NCBI GenBank assembly: GCA_012845835.1
Contig: JABAKD010000026.1
Coordinates: 10,788,334-10,852,333, forward strand
Source: Undaria pinnatifida
Lineage: Eukaryota > Sar > Phaeophyceae > Laminariales > Alariaceae
Direction of reading: 5' to 3'
DNA: 64,000 bases
The notes beneath the pieces were generated by a model that worked only from the letters and a program-made list of their open reading frames with translations, searched no databases and was not told the DNA's origin. Below are positions 1-11,549 of the stretch, one piece after another. How positions within the stretch are numbered: position 1 is the first letter of the stretch; every line of letters starts with the position of its first letter. A program made the translations under genes and the position numbers.

Positions 1-2792
1 GCAGATCGCGGCATTCCAGCTTTCGTTTATGCAAATGAATGATACGCCTATGTCTGCAGGATACGTGGAAATAAATGGTGTCGAACCACTCTAGTTCCGA
101 TGATCCCCGCCCCTGTTTCCCCCGCTCTTGCTGCCCCGTCTTCGGTCTCTCCGTATCCTCCACCCGTTCATTGTTGGTGCAACTAGAAGTAGGCAAGGCC
201 ACCGTGTTCCCAAGCGAATGAAACTTAAGAGGTACAAACCACTTTATCTGGAACTGTGCAGCCGTGACTTGAGCTGGAATCTTTACCAGATGCTTTTGTT
301 GGCCACAGTCGAAGACACGCAGTAAATGAAATACGGCAGGGAACGTTCCGGAACGCAACGAATGTCCGTTACCGTCCAAAACCACGGCATGGATATATAT
401 CTGTCCCCGGGAACCAGTATTTACCGTCGTGGCTAATGATACATGGTTCGTGATGGCGGTAGTTGACAGCTTTCAATCGATCTCGATCACCTGAGAGCTT
501 GCAGTTTGGCGGTGCTACATTTATATCTGGTACACGTACGGGTTCGTTTCAAAGTTGGAAATTCTGGAAAGCCACTGCACGATCGACGTACCAGTAGAAG
601 TGTTGAGCGGGCATTGTCCACCTCACGTCTCCTCCGGCTAGGGTACCAGACAATAATCACTATTATGTACGTACAGTGAGCGCGTACTGTAGAGCTCAGG
701 GGTTGGGGTTAATCTACCAGAGCAGGTCAACACGAAAATCTAACCCTCCCTGCGTATGTATCTTTCCATTGCCTCAGTGGTTAATGTGTACTTGGAATTT
801 CTAATACAGCTACGCTTCAATTCCTCATATCGTCTGTGGAAGGCAGCGCCCGCGGAACGGCTATGACGTGTACTCAAATACCTCGGAATGATATACATGG
901 CTTCTTTTTGACCCTCTTTATATTTATGTGCACCCGGAACTTTCGTCAGCGAGCTCTGATTTGATCTCGATATGGGCGCTCTCTTGATGTCTGACGTTGG
1001 TTAATAACAGGTTGCCATGAAGACGGCGACTGCAACACGGATGCCGGCGAAGTTTGCTGTTCGACGAAACACATATGTGAAGTTCCTGACGCTGGTGATC
1101 CCGGCGCTTGCGGTGAGGAACTGGTTGACGTCTCCAATCAAAACGTTGACGCGTGCTGCTGCGAAAGAGGTAGAAAGGTATATTAAACATGTTAGCATGT
1201 TTGGTGCTCCACTTAAGAACTACTCATACTCACTGGAATATTGACTGGGTTTAAGTATTGCAGTCGGTAGACACCCAGGCCATGGGATGGTTCATTGGGA
1301 CGGATTTGAGCTTCGCTCTGAAATCCAATTTTGATGATGGGGTACCCAGCTGCTCCAGGGAGGAGCCCCCAGCAAATAGTGGGTACACCCTCGCCATAGC
1401 GTGCGTCGATAGTTTGTGGCTTTCGCAAAGGTGTCAGTCGAACGAGTTTGATTAGTAACGGCTTAAAACATGTTTGGTGGCTTGTTGGTTATTATGTAGA
1501 ACTGACGATGATGTCCTCATATTATGTTTCTATATATTGTCATCGACGTCGACATGCCATGGCCTCTACACGACGTTTGCGTGCACCCGCGAACACAATG
1601 GGCATGAGCTTTTCTCTCTCTGGCTCGTATGAACTTTCAGAGGGGGCAAAGGTGTATCCACCTATGACCGCTGGAAACTGTTTAACCCGTTTTAACCTTT
1701 CCATGACATGCACGGTGAATCGTTTGGGGTGGGAAGTACTCTTACAGAGAATGTTACCGACATATTGAAAACTAGGCACACAAAGCGAGCACACTGCCGG
1801 AGTCACTATGCAAGTTCTCAACCCGCAACAGACGAAGCGGGGTTGCTTTCATATAGGCAGCCGTCTCCGACACCCCGCGAGGCTTACATTGTTTTGTGAC
1901 GCACCAACAGGGTACGGTTGTCGGAGTACATGCTTCCATCCTTTTTTCAGCGACCCAGAAAAAATCGTGTCGCTGCACTCTCTAAAGTTGCAGGGGTCCC
2001 GGCATGTGTTATTAGGTTTCTCGTGACATGTGATCCCACAGTAGGAATCACGGCAAGCACCGAGTGCTGCATGTTTACCTTGTAGCGTCAACAAAATTTG
2101 TACCAGAGTCCGGGGTATAGTGGCGTAAGGACGACGCTACAGTAGTGGACAGTAGTGGACAACGGGATGCCCCACCCACCTGGGGTTTGGTACAACTGCG
2201 ATAGGTTGCCACACTTGTCTTGCTTACTCTATTGAACAGTCTACTACTGTAGATAACAACGCCCTCGGCTATAGGTAGTTGTGGTTGTTTACATGGTACA
2301 CCGGAATTCTCGTGCCCTCGGTCTGGCAAGCCCCCATGGAGCCTCGCCCGAACAAAACATATTCCACGTTGTAGTTAGTATAAGAATTGTTTTTCTTTGT
2401 GAGTAAAGAGGCGCGAAAATAATTGGCGGGCCCAACACAGTGTTCGTTCAGCCCGTAATGGGTTTCTGTACCTGTCGTCTGGAAGGTACGAACACTCCTA
2501 CAAAAATCGTTCACGTTGTATTGTAGAACACAACCTAATCTACATACATATTTGGTAGTGTTCGGAGTTGCGACGCGCTGTTCATGATGCTGGCCCAGTG
2601 TTCACCACTCTCCGAGCACACCAACAGTAGCACAGATGCAGGAATGGTGTAGACATCCCTATATATCTCTACAGGAAAAATAGTCGGTCCATATGCTGTA
2701 TTTGTACGAAGACGCGAGTGGTATGAACGCGTCGTGACCCCCATAACTCAACCATCGACCTTCCCACCCCTCGATCCATCCCCCCCTTGAAG
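1..2792. other. Non-coding or unresolved sequence upstream of the host exon
   Basis: I find no protein with family resemblance on either strand here. Open frames are short (under about 110 residues), overlap on opposite strands and have no coherent composition. Around 2141-2160 a short unit (acagtagtgg) is repeated in tandem. If the exon at 2793 belongs to a multi-exon gene, its promoter and first exons should lie in this interval, but I could not identify them. Confidence 0.5.
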
Positions 2793-3638
2793 GCGACCCG
2801 CACATGACGGGCTTCCGGGGCCAAAAGTTCGACTTCACAGGCGAAGACGGGGCGTGGTACGCTGTTGTCTCGGACCTTCCGCACGTCCACCTCAACATGC
2901 GCGTCACTGCTCCGGTTCCTTCCGTACCCGAGATTACCTACATCACCGGAATATCCATCATCACCACAGACGCCGACGACTTGTACCACACCATTGTAAT
3001 ATCGGTTCGCAACCCGCATAGCATGGAGAGCGTCTGCTCTCTCGAAATGCCCTCCTGCCTCGCCGAAGGAGCCCTGCATGTGGTTGCTAACGGAGAAAAG
3101 ATTATGCTTACGCCCGGCGAGGTTACCCTGGCCCCTGGTGTTGCCATCGCTGCTGTAAACCTTCCTGGGGAGTGCCGGAGCTTTGGGTTCGAGAAATACT
3201 GGGAGCAGAAAAAGCTCCAACTTCCTCAGCACGGTCGAAGACTCATTGAGGTCGATGTTATGCAGGACATGTCCGACTGGGTTCTCGCCGACCCCACCGC
3301 GACAAACATGATGGAGTGTGAAGAGTACGTGGCTAAGGCAGTTGATGGTGCCGGCATGTTCGAGCACCAGTCAGAGCACGCGTCGTTCCAAATCATGACC
3401 CCGACGGCCACGATCCGCTTGAGCCACGGCAGGCTGCACCAGCTCCCCATGCGCGATCCTACGGATCAGTATGACCTGCCGGACCACCTGGCCTGGCAGA
3501 TGAACTTGGCGATCGATCACAACGACATAAGCCTCGGCGCCACGGGCATCCTCGGAGAGACGCTGGTACCTACCCGTGACCAAACCGGCGCTCCCATTAT
3601 GCAGGGCATGGACGCCATTCGTGGGGATCAGGAAGACT
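2793..3638 (+). CDS. Internal exon of a secreted GDPHM/FDF (VWD-like, root-cap-like) protein
   Basis: The reading frame around the ATG at 2804 extends upstream to give GDPHM, then RGQKFDFTGEDG about six residues later. This matches the opening of von Willebrand D-like and plant root-cap/LEA-related proteins (GDPHxxxFxGxxFDF). About 240 residues in, the motif GATGILGET resembles the end of the root-cap family domain. The exon probably starts after the AG at 2791-2792, preceded by a C/T-rich tract, and ends before a perfect GTGAGT donor at 3639. Both splice sites are phase 1: the first completes a Gly codon and the second leaves GDQED plus a T, which would give Tyr if the next exon begins AC or AT. 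Frame beyond 3638 (to 3865) loses the family pattern, supporting the donor. Flanking exons were not found. The predicted product is extracellular or vacuolar; its substrate is unknown. The long minus-strand frame opposite it is a shadow. Confidence 0.6.
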
Positions 3639-5783
3639 GTGAGTGGTATGGAAGAGCGACCAATGGCACGGGTGCACCTATTGAAGACGCATGCTACGGT
3701 AGACGTATAACGTTTCGTATGACATGGTTTATGAATGAAAATTCTCATCAACCCAAACTGCTCGTAAACAGCTCGTTGTTTGTTCTTGATTATTGCTGTG
3801 TTCCTAGGCCATGGGGTTTTTCATCCGGCGACAGCCGTTTTATTCATCTAAATCTGTTTTTTTAAAGCTAGGTCGTCCTGTCCCAAGTTGAGGAACCTCT
3901 TAAAAGAACGTGGTGCACCTCTGTCGTATCAGCACGCGTCTGAACGACCCCCCCCAGGGCGTTGCGGTTGTGCGAGCATTGAAAGACAACCCGAACTGCT
4001 TACTGGTGGGGCCGGCGATGGGGGGGGCGGGGTGATGTTTTGTTTCAACATTGTGCGGGCACTCGGTGATATGCTCGCCTCCTCTTGAAGGAGCCACCCG
4101 GGTCGTTTACCCCGGGTGGGCCGTTTACCGCCAACATTACTGCAGTCACCTGATGTCTGTACGTTAGCGCAACACTGCCGACGCGCGCTACGGTAGAGGT
4201 GCATCACGTTTTTTTTAATACTACCCCTCAAGTTGGGAACTTAAGACCTCTCCCGACAAAAGAAAACGATTTGGAGAAAAAATGAGCTGCTATCCCATGG
4301 CCTGAGTACACGACTAAAACTATGCAGAAAAAAATGACATGTGCCCGACAATTTTGTATTAAGGAGTCCCGTCATTCGGAAACAATTTACTTCGAAAAGT
4401 GCTGCATATATCGTAGCACGCGTCTGACAACATTTAATACACCATCGCGCTTTCGCTCCCGTGAGGCGGAGTTTGGATCCAAGCGTTTTCTTACGACGTC
4501 ATTCCAAGCGTTTCGAGTCGTAATGTGCGACAAGACGTACGCAAATCATGCAATTTCGTTCCGTAGTTGTCAACATCAATTTCCATTCTTCTGGAAGTAA
4601 CGTGAGTTTTGCATCGATTTCCGCCATACAGTAGTATGCTGACGGACGTCTGGTCGAGATTTTCCCCATCCCAGGTATTAGTTTTACACGTTACTCCGAC
4701 ACGTCTGAAAAGAGCCTGACAACGGCGGTAAATCCGACCGTCTGTTTGACCTTTTTATATATTTTTATTTATTTATTTTTCTTGTATGAAGGCAAATGTT
4801 ACTGTATTTGGTGGTCTCTAGTGTTCAATTTGCGTGTTCATATTGACAGCCGTGTGCCGCACGAAGCAATCAAATTCGAACCGCGTTTATGGAATAGACC
4901 TAATTCCACAATTTAACCTGATCTCATAAATTGTCCTCGTCCGTCTTCCAATTTCGTCCTCTGTCCGTGCTTTCCAACAGACCGCGTCAGTGGTCCCCTG
5001 GACGTCTTCTTTTCGCAAGGCCAGAATCATGACGAGTAGTTCAACACGTGCGTTCAACAATGATTGCATCTACTCGGCATGATACCGAAACCTCCAAAGG
5101 CGATCGATAACTTCAGGCGTAAACGCCATATTCCGTTGTATTTTGGGTTTTTCCGTTCAAGGGCTTTAGTCGGCCCGCCCGATGTGCCATCTACTTTGAA
5201 CTGGCACCGGAAAGTACACCTGCTTTCGTCGTAATGTACACTGAATGGGTAGTACGTGCTCGCCTTCCCGCAAATCCTTACCAAGGAAGTATCAGCTATC
5301 AAACGGCATCGTCGTTCCCTTGTAGCCCACGCAAGGGGCGGCACATGTTTCGGGCCCTCGCTCGCACCTGGTTTCCGCAATCAGGACAGCACTTTTGAAA
5401 TAGCTGAGAGTACGAAATATAGAAGAAACAAGAAGCCCAGCATGCACGAAAAACGAAAATCGATAACGCTTTGGAGCGCGTGCAGCGCAGGCTCGGGGGA
5501 GAGGGGGGGGGAGAACGTAGTTGGCAGTATCTTGCATGTGTCGGGGAGATTTCAGCCGAGAAAAACGGCCACGTACAACTCTACCCGGGTGTCACGGCGT
5601 GTTGCTTCAACCTCACTCAGGGATCCCCATTCATGCATGTAATATTTCGATCCCACGCAATGCATTGTTGTCTGACATGTACGGTATAAGGGTGTGGTGA
5701 TTCGGGAAAGAAGTATCCTATTTATTCCTGCTGTCCGGGCAGATATCCTTGCATAGGAGTTTTGTGCCTTCGTAATGCGACGT
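3639..5783. other. Putative intron and intergenic sequence, nothing recognised
   Basis: Following the donor at 3639 the sequence is rich in homopolymers and AT words. A CTACGGTAGA word occurs at about 3697 and again near 4190 in the same orientation, and resembles the core of the MITE ends found elsewhere in the window. I could not pick a convincing acceptor for the next exon of the 2793-3638 gene. No other gene is supported. Confidence 0.4.
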
Positions 5784-5930
5784 ATTCTACGATAGCCCCC
5801 TCCCAAAACCAGCCGTTTTTTTTAACGAACGTTTCATGGCTGCTTGGCACAAGGAATGATACTATTGGCAAACAAGTATCCATAAAATGTCTTATGTGCA
5901 AATGCTCAACGACCCCCCCCCCCTGCGTTT
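5784..5930. mobile_element. Truncated MITE, family 1
   Basis: The sequence starts with ATTCTACGATAGCCCC and continues through TTTAACGAACGTTTCATGGCTGC, matching the left end of the complete copy at 7907-8153. The right terminal inverted repeat is missing, so this is a truncated copy. Confidence 0.5.
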
Positions 5931-6839
5931 TGCAATTGACACAATTTATCAAAACCGATAATAATTATCCTCCCTGAAGTTGGTCGTTAGCGACCTTCGT
6001 GCGAAATCGGGAACCAGAGAAGTCGAGACGATTTAGTTGCTCGAGCTCAACAGGTACCTATCTCCTTGGCTTGGGAACGTTTTTCGAGACAGTTGAAAGC
6101 CTTGAAGGAGGAGCAAGATGCAGCTTCTGAGGCACAGGCTTCGATGTCGGAACCGCCGTATAGCTGGTGCTGCTTAATAAGTACATAATAAGACCGATCC
6201 ATTCAATGCTTGTCGTTTGGTGTGTCGATGGCTTCTTCGGAGCTGGTTGTTGGGTGGACATATATTTATTATAAAAATATAAAGTGTACTCCAGATTTTC
6301 CCCCTTCCTTGAAGGATTTATTGTGTCCGTGCACAGACTGAGTTGCCCCGCCTGTTCCCCCCCCGCCCCCCCGCTCCTTCTTGTAGAAATCCAGGCCCCC
6401 ACGCCTTTAAAATATATTCCCCTCCTTTCACCGGTTATACGACTTACAGGATGCACTTGACACACTGATGCATTTCCTTTCACCGCTCAAATTTTGCCCC
6501 CCTCAACAACGGGTTCAACAGTTTCCGCGAACAGACTGACTAACATCACCCTGTTGACCCTGATAGCTACACTGTAGTTCGATCTTACAACTGCAGTGTA
6601 TTCTAATTGTTATAGTATGTTTAACACGCTTCTTAAATCTGCACATTGCCATTATGTTTGTTTGAAAAATGAGATATATACCGGTATGACGATATGATAT
6701 GTCGTGCTCGTGGTGACAACTCGATTTTAAGCCACCTGAATAATACATGACTGAGTACTCGAGTGGGGCATTAGATAAAAATTGTACTCGTAGCTACCTG
6801 TAGTATAATATCATGTCATACCAAGAGGTGCGTGCATAT
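5931..6839. other. AT-rich non-coding interval
   Basis: The only sizeable open frame is on the minus strand (6483-6058, 141 codons). It has no recognisable domain and lies over homopolymer runs, so I do not treat it as a gene. Between 6590 and 6830 the sequence is AT-rich with no coding signal. Confidence 0.4.
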
Positions 6840-6874
6840 TACAGAACTAAGTACACAATCGATTCTGCTGGCCC

Positions 6875-7085
6875 GTAAGGCTTCTGTGCCTGCTGGTGGA
6901 CCTTTCATAGCTTTGTTTCCTGCTAGCGGGGCAGCAGCTGGCATGGGTTGGTTTATCGCGCTTGTGAGGATACCAAGCGTCTACCGAACAGGGCGGCGCT
7001 GGCCGACTGGTAAAACGCCCGAACAGACAGAGCTGTTGTTTACAACTGGGCAGCGATCGCTTGCTGGACCAGATCATCAGTGATT
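6875..7085. repeat. Dispersed repeat related to the spacer of YR element C
   Basis: About 160 bases here (roughly 6920-7085) match 24729-24885, sharing words such as CAGCAGCTGGCAT, ATCGCGCTTGTGAG and ACAGACAGAGCTGTTGTTT. At 24.7 kb this sequence lies between the two copies of the terminal direct repeat of YR element C. In PAT-type elements the equivalent segment also occurs at the 5' end, so this could be the left end of another copy whose remainder is lost. The match ends at about 7085, and the sequence to 7900 has no recognised content. Confidence 0.5.
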
Positions 7086-7906
7086 TTGTTACTATCGAGT
7101 TCCGCGCTAGACGGCGAATCGGGGAACTAGCGAGAGCAAGGAACAAATTCGAAGGTGAAGCGCTTCATACGAGGCACAATAAGCGAGCGCGGAAGCGTCG
7201 GCAAGTGGGCTCGCCTCCACCGGTATGCTATTCCGTGCAGATACGGGATGTTATTTGTCTCTTCAATCCCCGATATTGGTCGGGCGAGGGCGTGTGTGTG
7301 CGTTTGGAAACGGTTCGAGCGAGTGGTGTAACTTGTGCAAAAACAGTCTAAAACAAAGGCGGGGAAATAGCAACGAATTCAACATCATGGTCAAGCACAT
7401 GCGCATCCCAGATTGCGGCAACGAGATATCATCGGACACTCTCCCGATCGAGGTAGAGATACAATGATGCTCGTGATCGTGAAAGGGATCGTGCCTGGCC
7501 GTACTATTGGCGGCGTGGGCGTAGCTACCCAACGATATTTTGAATACAGAAAGAATATCTGGTAACATGGGACTGCTTTTGTGAAAAACGAAAAGTCTTT
7601 GGTGCCAAAAATGTACTTCTTTAGACTACATGGTACATATTAATAGTGTGTTTGACCACAAGAACCCGCAGGAGAATGCGTGTGATTGCTCTTGGTTGAT
7701 ACGTACATGGTGTTCTTGAACACAAGGACCGGAGGGCAAACGCGTTGGATTGAGTTTAGTAGACGCGTCAGCGATATTATCGCAATTCGATCACATGTAG
7801 CAGCAGCGAAAATGAAAACGATACATGCAGCAACAGGCGGTTGGTGTCTCATCTAAATTTTGCTTCGCGCCATGTTGGGCGCAAGCCTAATCCATATATT
7901 CTGTAC

Positions 7907-8153
7907 GACTGGTTCTACGATAGCTCCCCCTAAAACCAGCGATTTTCTTTAACGAACGTTTCATGGCTGCTCGCTACAAGGAAGAATACAATTGAAAGCA
8001 GAGTATCCATGTATTTTCTTGTGTGCAAAGGTCTATCGATCAATGACGTCGGGGTGTCGAGGGACACCGTATTTCAGGAGATACGATCGGGAGCTGGTTT
8101 TGAAACTGGCGATTCCGTCAAAGAAAAGCTGGGGGGGCTACCGTAAAACGACT
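7907..8153. mobile_element. MITE, family 1, complete copy
   Basis: The left end GACTGGTTCTACGATAGC is mirrored by GCTACCGTAAAACGACT at the right end. Inner ends TTTTCTTTAACGAA and TTCCGTCAAAGAAAA also pair. TGTAC lies on both sides (7902-7906 and 8154-8158), a possible target duplication. No transposase is encoded. It sits just outside the left LTR of element A. Confidence 0.6.
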
Positions 8154-8205
8154 TGTACGTTGACTACAAAAAAAAACAAAAACGCTCCACATCACTGCTG
8201 TTGGG

Positions 8206-8470
8206 TGTAGAGGTATAGTATGGGGACACAGAGTGTCCCTTGCAGGTCTGCCAATCGAGCAGGTCCTCGGAAAGTACTCACTTTCTTAGCCTCCGCAGAC
8301 ACGTAGCTCTATTACAATCCACCAGAGCCCCGGATGACTTCTGGGATCCGAGGTAGGCGCCTACGATCTGTGCCCTGACTTTGCCGAATATATAACGCCA
8401 ACCTTATTATACAAAACCCACCGACACTATCTCAAAATGGATAATTACAGACCTTTCGAGGCCGTATCTA
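8206..8470 (-). repeat. 3' LTR of element A
   Basis: It aligns throughout with the repeats at 19468, 27854 and 45104, including GTCCTCGGAGAGT, CACTTTCTTAGCCT and CCTTTCGAGGCCGTATCT. On the plus strand it starts TGTAGAGG. The end bordering the interior is less certain, because the TGACA seen at the outer ends of the 5' LTRs is not preserved. TGGG precedes it at 8202-8205. Confidence 0.7.
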
Positions 8471-8789
8471 GCCCACCCTGATGAACCGCATTCGCAAGAA
8501 GATGGGAGATTCGGTGAAACACCGGTTCTACGAACTAAACCATAAATTGAAGATGCGGCTCCTCAAAACCCACTCTCACACCTCCAACCGTCTGGCTATG
8601 GAGCCAGGAACATGCGTAGGAAAGCAGTTGAAGAAAACGCGGACCCTATGAAAAGGCAAGCGCCACCCATGTAAAAACTGCCGCGTACCGCCGGTGTGGT
8701 GGGGGGGCGAGAAAAGGCCCTAGAACCTGCCGCAAAATGCCGGTGTGGCGGGGGAGGGCAGGAAAGGCTTTACGGTAAACCAACCACAA

Positions 8790-9243
8790 AAAAGGTACTA
8801 TGGTGAGGCGAGCGCTCCTCGATATGGAGGGCAACACAAGCGTTAACACAAGAGAAAAGGCATGCGAAAACCTTTCCCCGGGCTATCGGCATGGTGGGGG
8901 GGTCAGACGAAAAAACGACAAATACCCAGGATGAAAGGTGGTCGCACTTTCAGCCCCGCGAGGGGGGAAGTGTTTAGCAAAGACAAAAGGTAGAACAAAC
9001 ACAACACAAATAAAGGCAAGGTACTTTGGTGAGGCGAGCGCTCCTCGATATGGAGGGCAACACAAGCGTTAACACAAGAGAAAAGGCATGCGAAAACCTT
9101 TCCCCGGGCTATCGGCATGGTGGGGGGGTCAGACGAAAAAACGACAAATACCCAGGATGAAAGGTGGTCGCACTTTCAGCCCCGCGAGGGGGGAAGTGTT
9201 TAGCAAAGACAAAAGGTAGAACAAACACAACACAAATAAAGGC
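8790..9243. repeat. 226 bp tandem duplication inside element A
   Basis: A unit starting near GGTGAGGCGAGCGCTCCTCG occurs at 8802 and again at 9028, a period of 226 bases. The two copies are almost identical over their length. Element B has only one diverged copy of this interval (about 28430-28680). The duplication is therefore specific to A and younger than the divergence of A from B. It lies in the 3' untranslated part of the element. Confidence 0.85.
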
Positions 9244-9389
9244 AACACAAAGGCCCGTACATAGCCTTGTACCACTTTACACGCGAACAGGGTACCCCGG
9301 TCGCCCCCCGGCTCTGTGCTGAGGGCGGCGTCGTCAGGGCCAAATTGAATAACGACGAAAAGGCGACAGCTCTGTGTGTCAGGTAGCGG

Positions 9390-10790
9390 CGTTATACCCG
9401 AATCCTTTGCCCGGCACTGAGCAGGGGGCTCGGCAGGAGAAAAAGGAAAACAAATGGAAAGAACCGCCCTGAAACCAGACCAAGAATCTCAGAACACCTC
9501 AAACGAGCCAAAAACAAAGCCTCAAACCTCATAACCCCAGAACTAACCCCAGAACAAAAATGGAGAACTATCGAGGTGCGGTGGCGGCTTGAACGTGAAC
9601 TGGCCGAGTCCATGCCTAGAGATTCATCTACGTTACGTTGGATGCCCCGAGAAAGCGCACTGGTGGTGCGAACGTGCAGGCACCAAGCGCATCATACGGC
9701 TTTCGTCGAAGTCATGTAGCGCGCCCGGGGAAGAACTTTGATCGGTCCCGGGTCGTCCAGAAGGCGGACCAAGTATACCTTGTCCTCGGTAGTGCTCGCG
9801 CTGAGTTTCCAAAGTCAATATAACCCATCGTCTCCCTTGTACCAAAAGTGGGTTCATTTAGGAAGCACGGTGTCGTGGTAGAGACGGAGCCAATGGGCGC
9901 GGGGAACAGAAGCGTTGCCCGGCGCTAGAAGACGCTCGCCGTTGTTGCAGGAGAGCTCGCGCTGTGCCGCCGCGATCTGCATTAGGCGGTGGAAGCGGTG
10001 GGGTTTGGCGGTGCTGGTCCGGCATTCCGGCGCAAATACGCACGACGTGGGGGCGGGAGAGGTGGGTGTCTATTTCCCGCTCCCAAGAGGGTTCAGAGAG
10101 TCCCACCCAATGCGTCTTGTATAGCACCACGATGACGCCACCTCGCCCCCGTACCGACTGACGACCAGTGATTTTCTCCACCTCCAGCAGCTGGAGAGGA
10201 GTCGAGACGTCGTCTTGAGTGATGTGGTACGGCGGGGACGTCTTGGAAATCGTTTTGAGCGCGTACTGCGTCAGCCCCGCCGTTAGGTATTCGGGCTTAT
10301 CCCCGATGTCGTGAGGGTTGGCGCAGGGTTTGCAGCGCTCGATGGCCACAAACCGAGGAGCATCCGAACCGGGCAGGTCGGGGGGGATGTCAAAATAGAG
10401 GAGGTTGCTTCCGCGAGCTGCGAACCGTCCGGGGTCTAGGCGAAGGAGCAGGGACCGACTGCCAGGATCTTGTACGGGCCCGCCCTATCAAGTGCGGTTT
10501 TGGCCTTGAGTACCTTAACGTCGGTTTTCGCCTTCACTCCCTGGCGGATGGTGGAGGCAGAATTGTACACCCATGCCCAACCACCCGTAGCGAAGTTAGG
10601 TGCTGGACGCAAGCGCGTCGGCGGGGGCGGAGTTTCTGCGGTTAACACGAGATATAGTGAGGGCGTGGTATGTGCGGACAAGGTCGTTCGCGCTCTTTTG
10701 TCAGTCGGTGGCCAAGTCGAAATACTTCAGGTAGTCACGGGCCAGACTCTGGTGTCTCAGGACGGCAGTAACCCCCGATGAAACATGGGC
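9390..10790 (-). pseudogene. Integrase C-terminal part with chromodomain, Ty3/gypsy chromovirus
   Basis: Read on the minus strand, the block from about 10780 gives LARDYLKYFDLATD, then NRRNSAPADAL, then GGWAWVYNSASTIRQG: the region after the catalytic core of a Ty3/gypsy integrase. From 10349 it continues ERCKPCANPHD, then a chromodomain with LEVEKITG, VLYKTHW and LSEPSWERE. Chromodomains at this position steer chromovirus insertion to marked chromatin. Further on (about 9850-9700) a conserved tail reads FWYKGDDGLY and DKVYLVRLLDDPGPIKVLP, resembling a second small barrel (Tudor/Agenet-like). At least three stops or frameshifts break it. The zinc-binding domain and DDE core are missing, so it cannot integrate. 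It lies directly after the NADAR block of element A. Confidence 0.75.
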
Positions 10791-10849
10791 CGTGTTCTGA
10801 CAGCGCAAGTTTAGGGACGACGCCAGAAGCTATCTAGAAGCCTTCGAGG

Positions 10850-11460
10850 CTGTTAGCTGGCGAACGTGCCGGAGAAATTGGTCAGGAACTCCGACGGGGA
10901 GCTTTGCGAGCGCGGGCCGCTGTCAACGACCCGGTCGCGGAACGGACGAGATTTCTTTGTTCTTGGCATTCGCAGTGCAGGTGCGGAACAGACTAGGGGG
11001 GGGCGGTTGCGCCGACCGGGTCTCACTGCCGCAAATATCTTCGCGAACATCAGAAATTGCCCCACCGAGCAAGTTTTTCCTTTCCCCCTGGCATGGGTTG
11101 TTGGCCCTGGGATCATCCGCCCGGAGACCAGTGCCCCACACTGGACGCATAGGGCTGGACCCAGCCTGAATCTTGTTGTCGGAGATCACAAGGTGATTTG
11201 GTTATGGCTGGATTCTGCGTGAACTGGGCGTAGATGCCAGATAACACGGCTTTTTGCTTCTCCCTGTGTCCCACACCGGAGTCGAAGTTGCACACGCCTC
11301 GACCGATACGTTTGCGTGTGCTAGGACTAGGCGACGACATCATGAGCTCCATTGCTCGATTAACTTGAAAAAGCCTGTCCTTTTAGGCCATCATGTACTT
11401 CTCCGTGCAAGAGTATGGCACGTCGTCCACGACAAACGACGAAGGCGATTAAGGTGAAAA
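10850..11460 (-). pseudogene. NADAR domain (YbiA-like), decayed, in element A
   Basis: On the minus strand, fragments in neighbouring frames give FVVDDVPYS, then EKYMMA followed by a stop, then KRIGRG, then EKQKAVLSGIYAQFTQNP, and finally PVWGTGLRADDPRANNP with KNLLGGAISDVRE. These occur in the order seen in NADAR proteins: the YxxxEQxMMAxKAxLF segment, the LxxxYAKFxQNP segment, the DxxWGxGL segment and the NxLGxxLxxVR ending. NADAR proteins act on ADP-ribose conjugates and can remove ADP-ribose from nucleobases; any role here is inference. A Cys/Arg-rich tail of about 60 residues follows. The block is at the same place in element B (31470-30780). At least one stop and two frameshifts make it non-functional. 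Confidence 0.75.
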
Positions 11461-11549
11461 ATGGGAGGGGGTTGCCAGAACAAAACCGCTTTGTCTGTGG
11501 AGTATTGCGAAGAAGGGTCAAAAGACGTGTTGAAAGTTTTGCTTACAAT

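Noticed and set aside
2669-3367. Minus-strand open frame of 232 codons opposite the host exon
   Set aside because: It mirrors the plus-strand exon, has no domain and lacks a coherent start. The plus strand carries the family motifs and splice sites.
3690-4210. CTACGGTAGA words at 3697 and 4190 as the two ends of another MITE
   Set aside because: They are in the same orientation rather than inverted, and no inner pairing was found.
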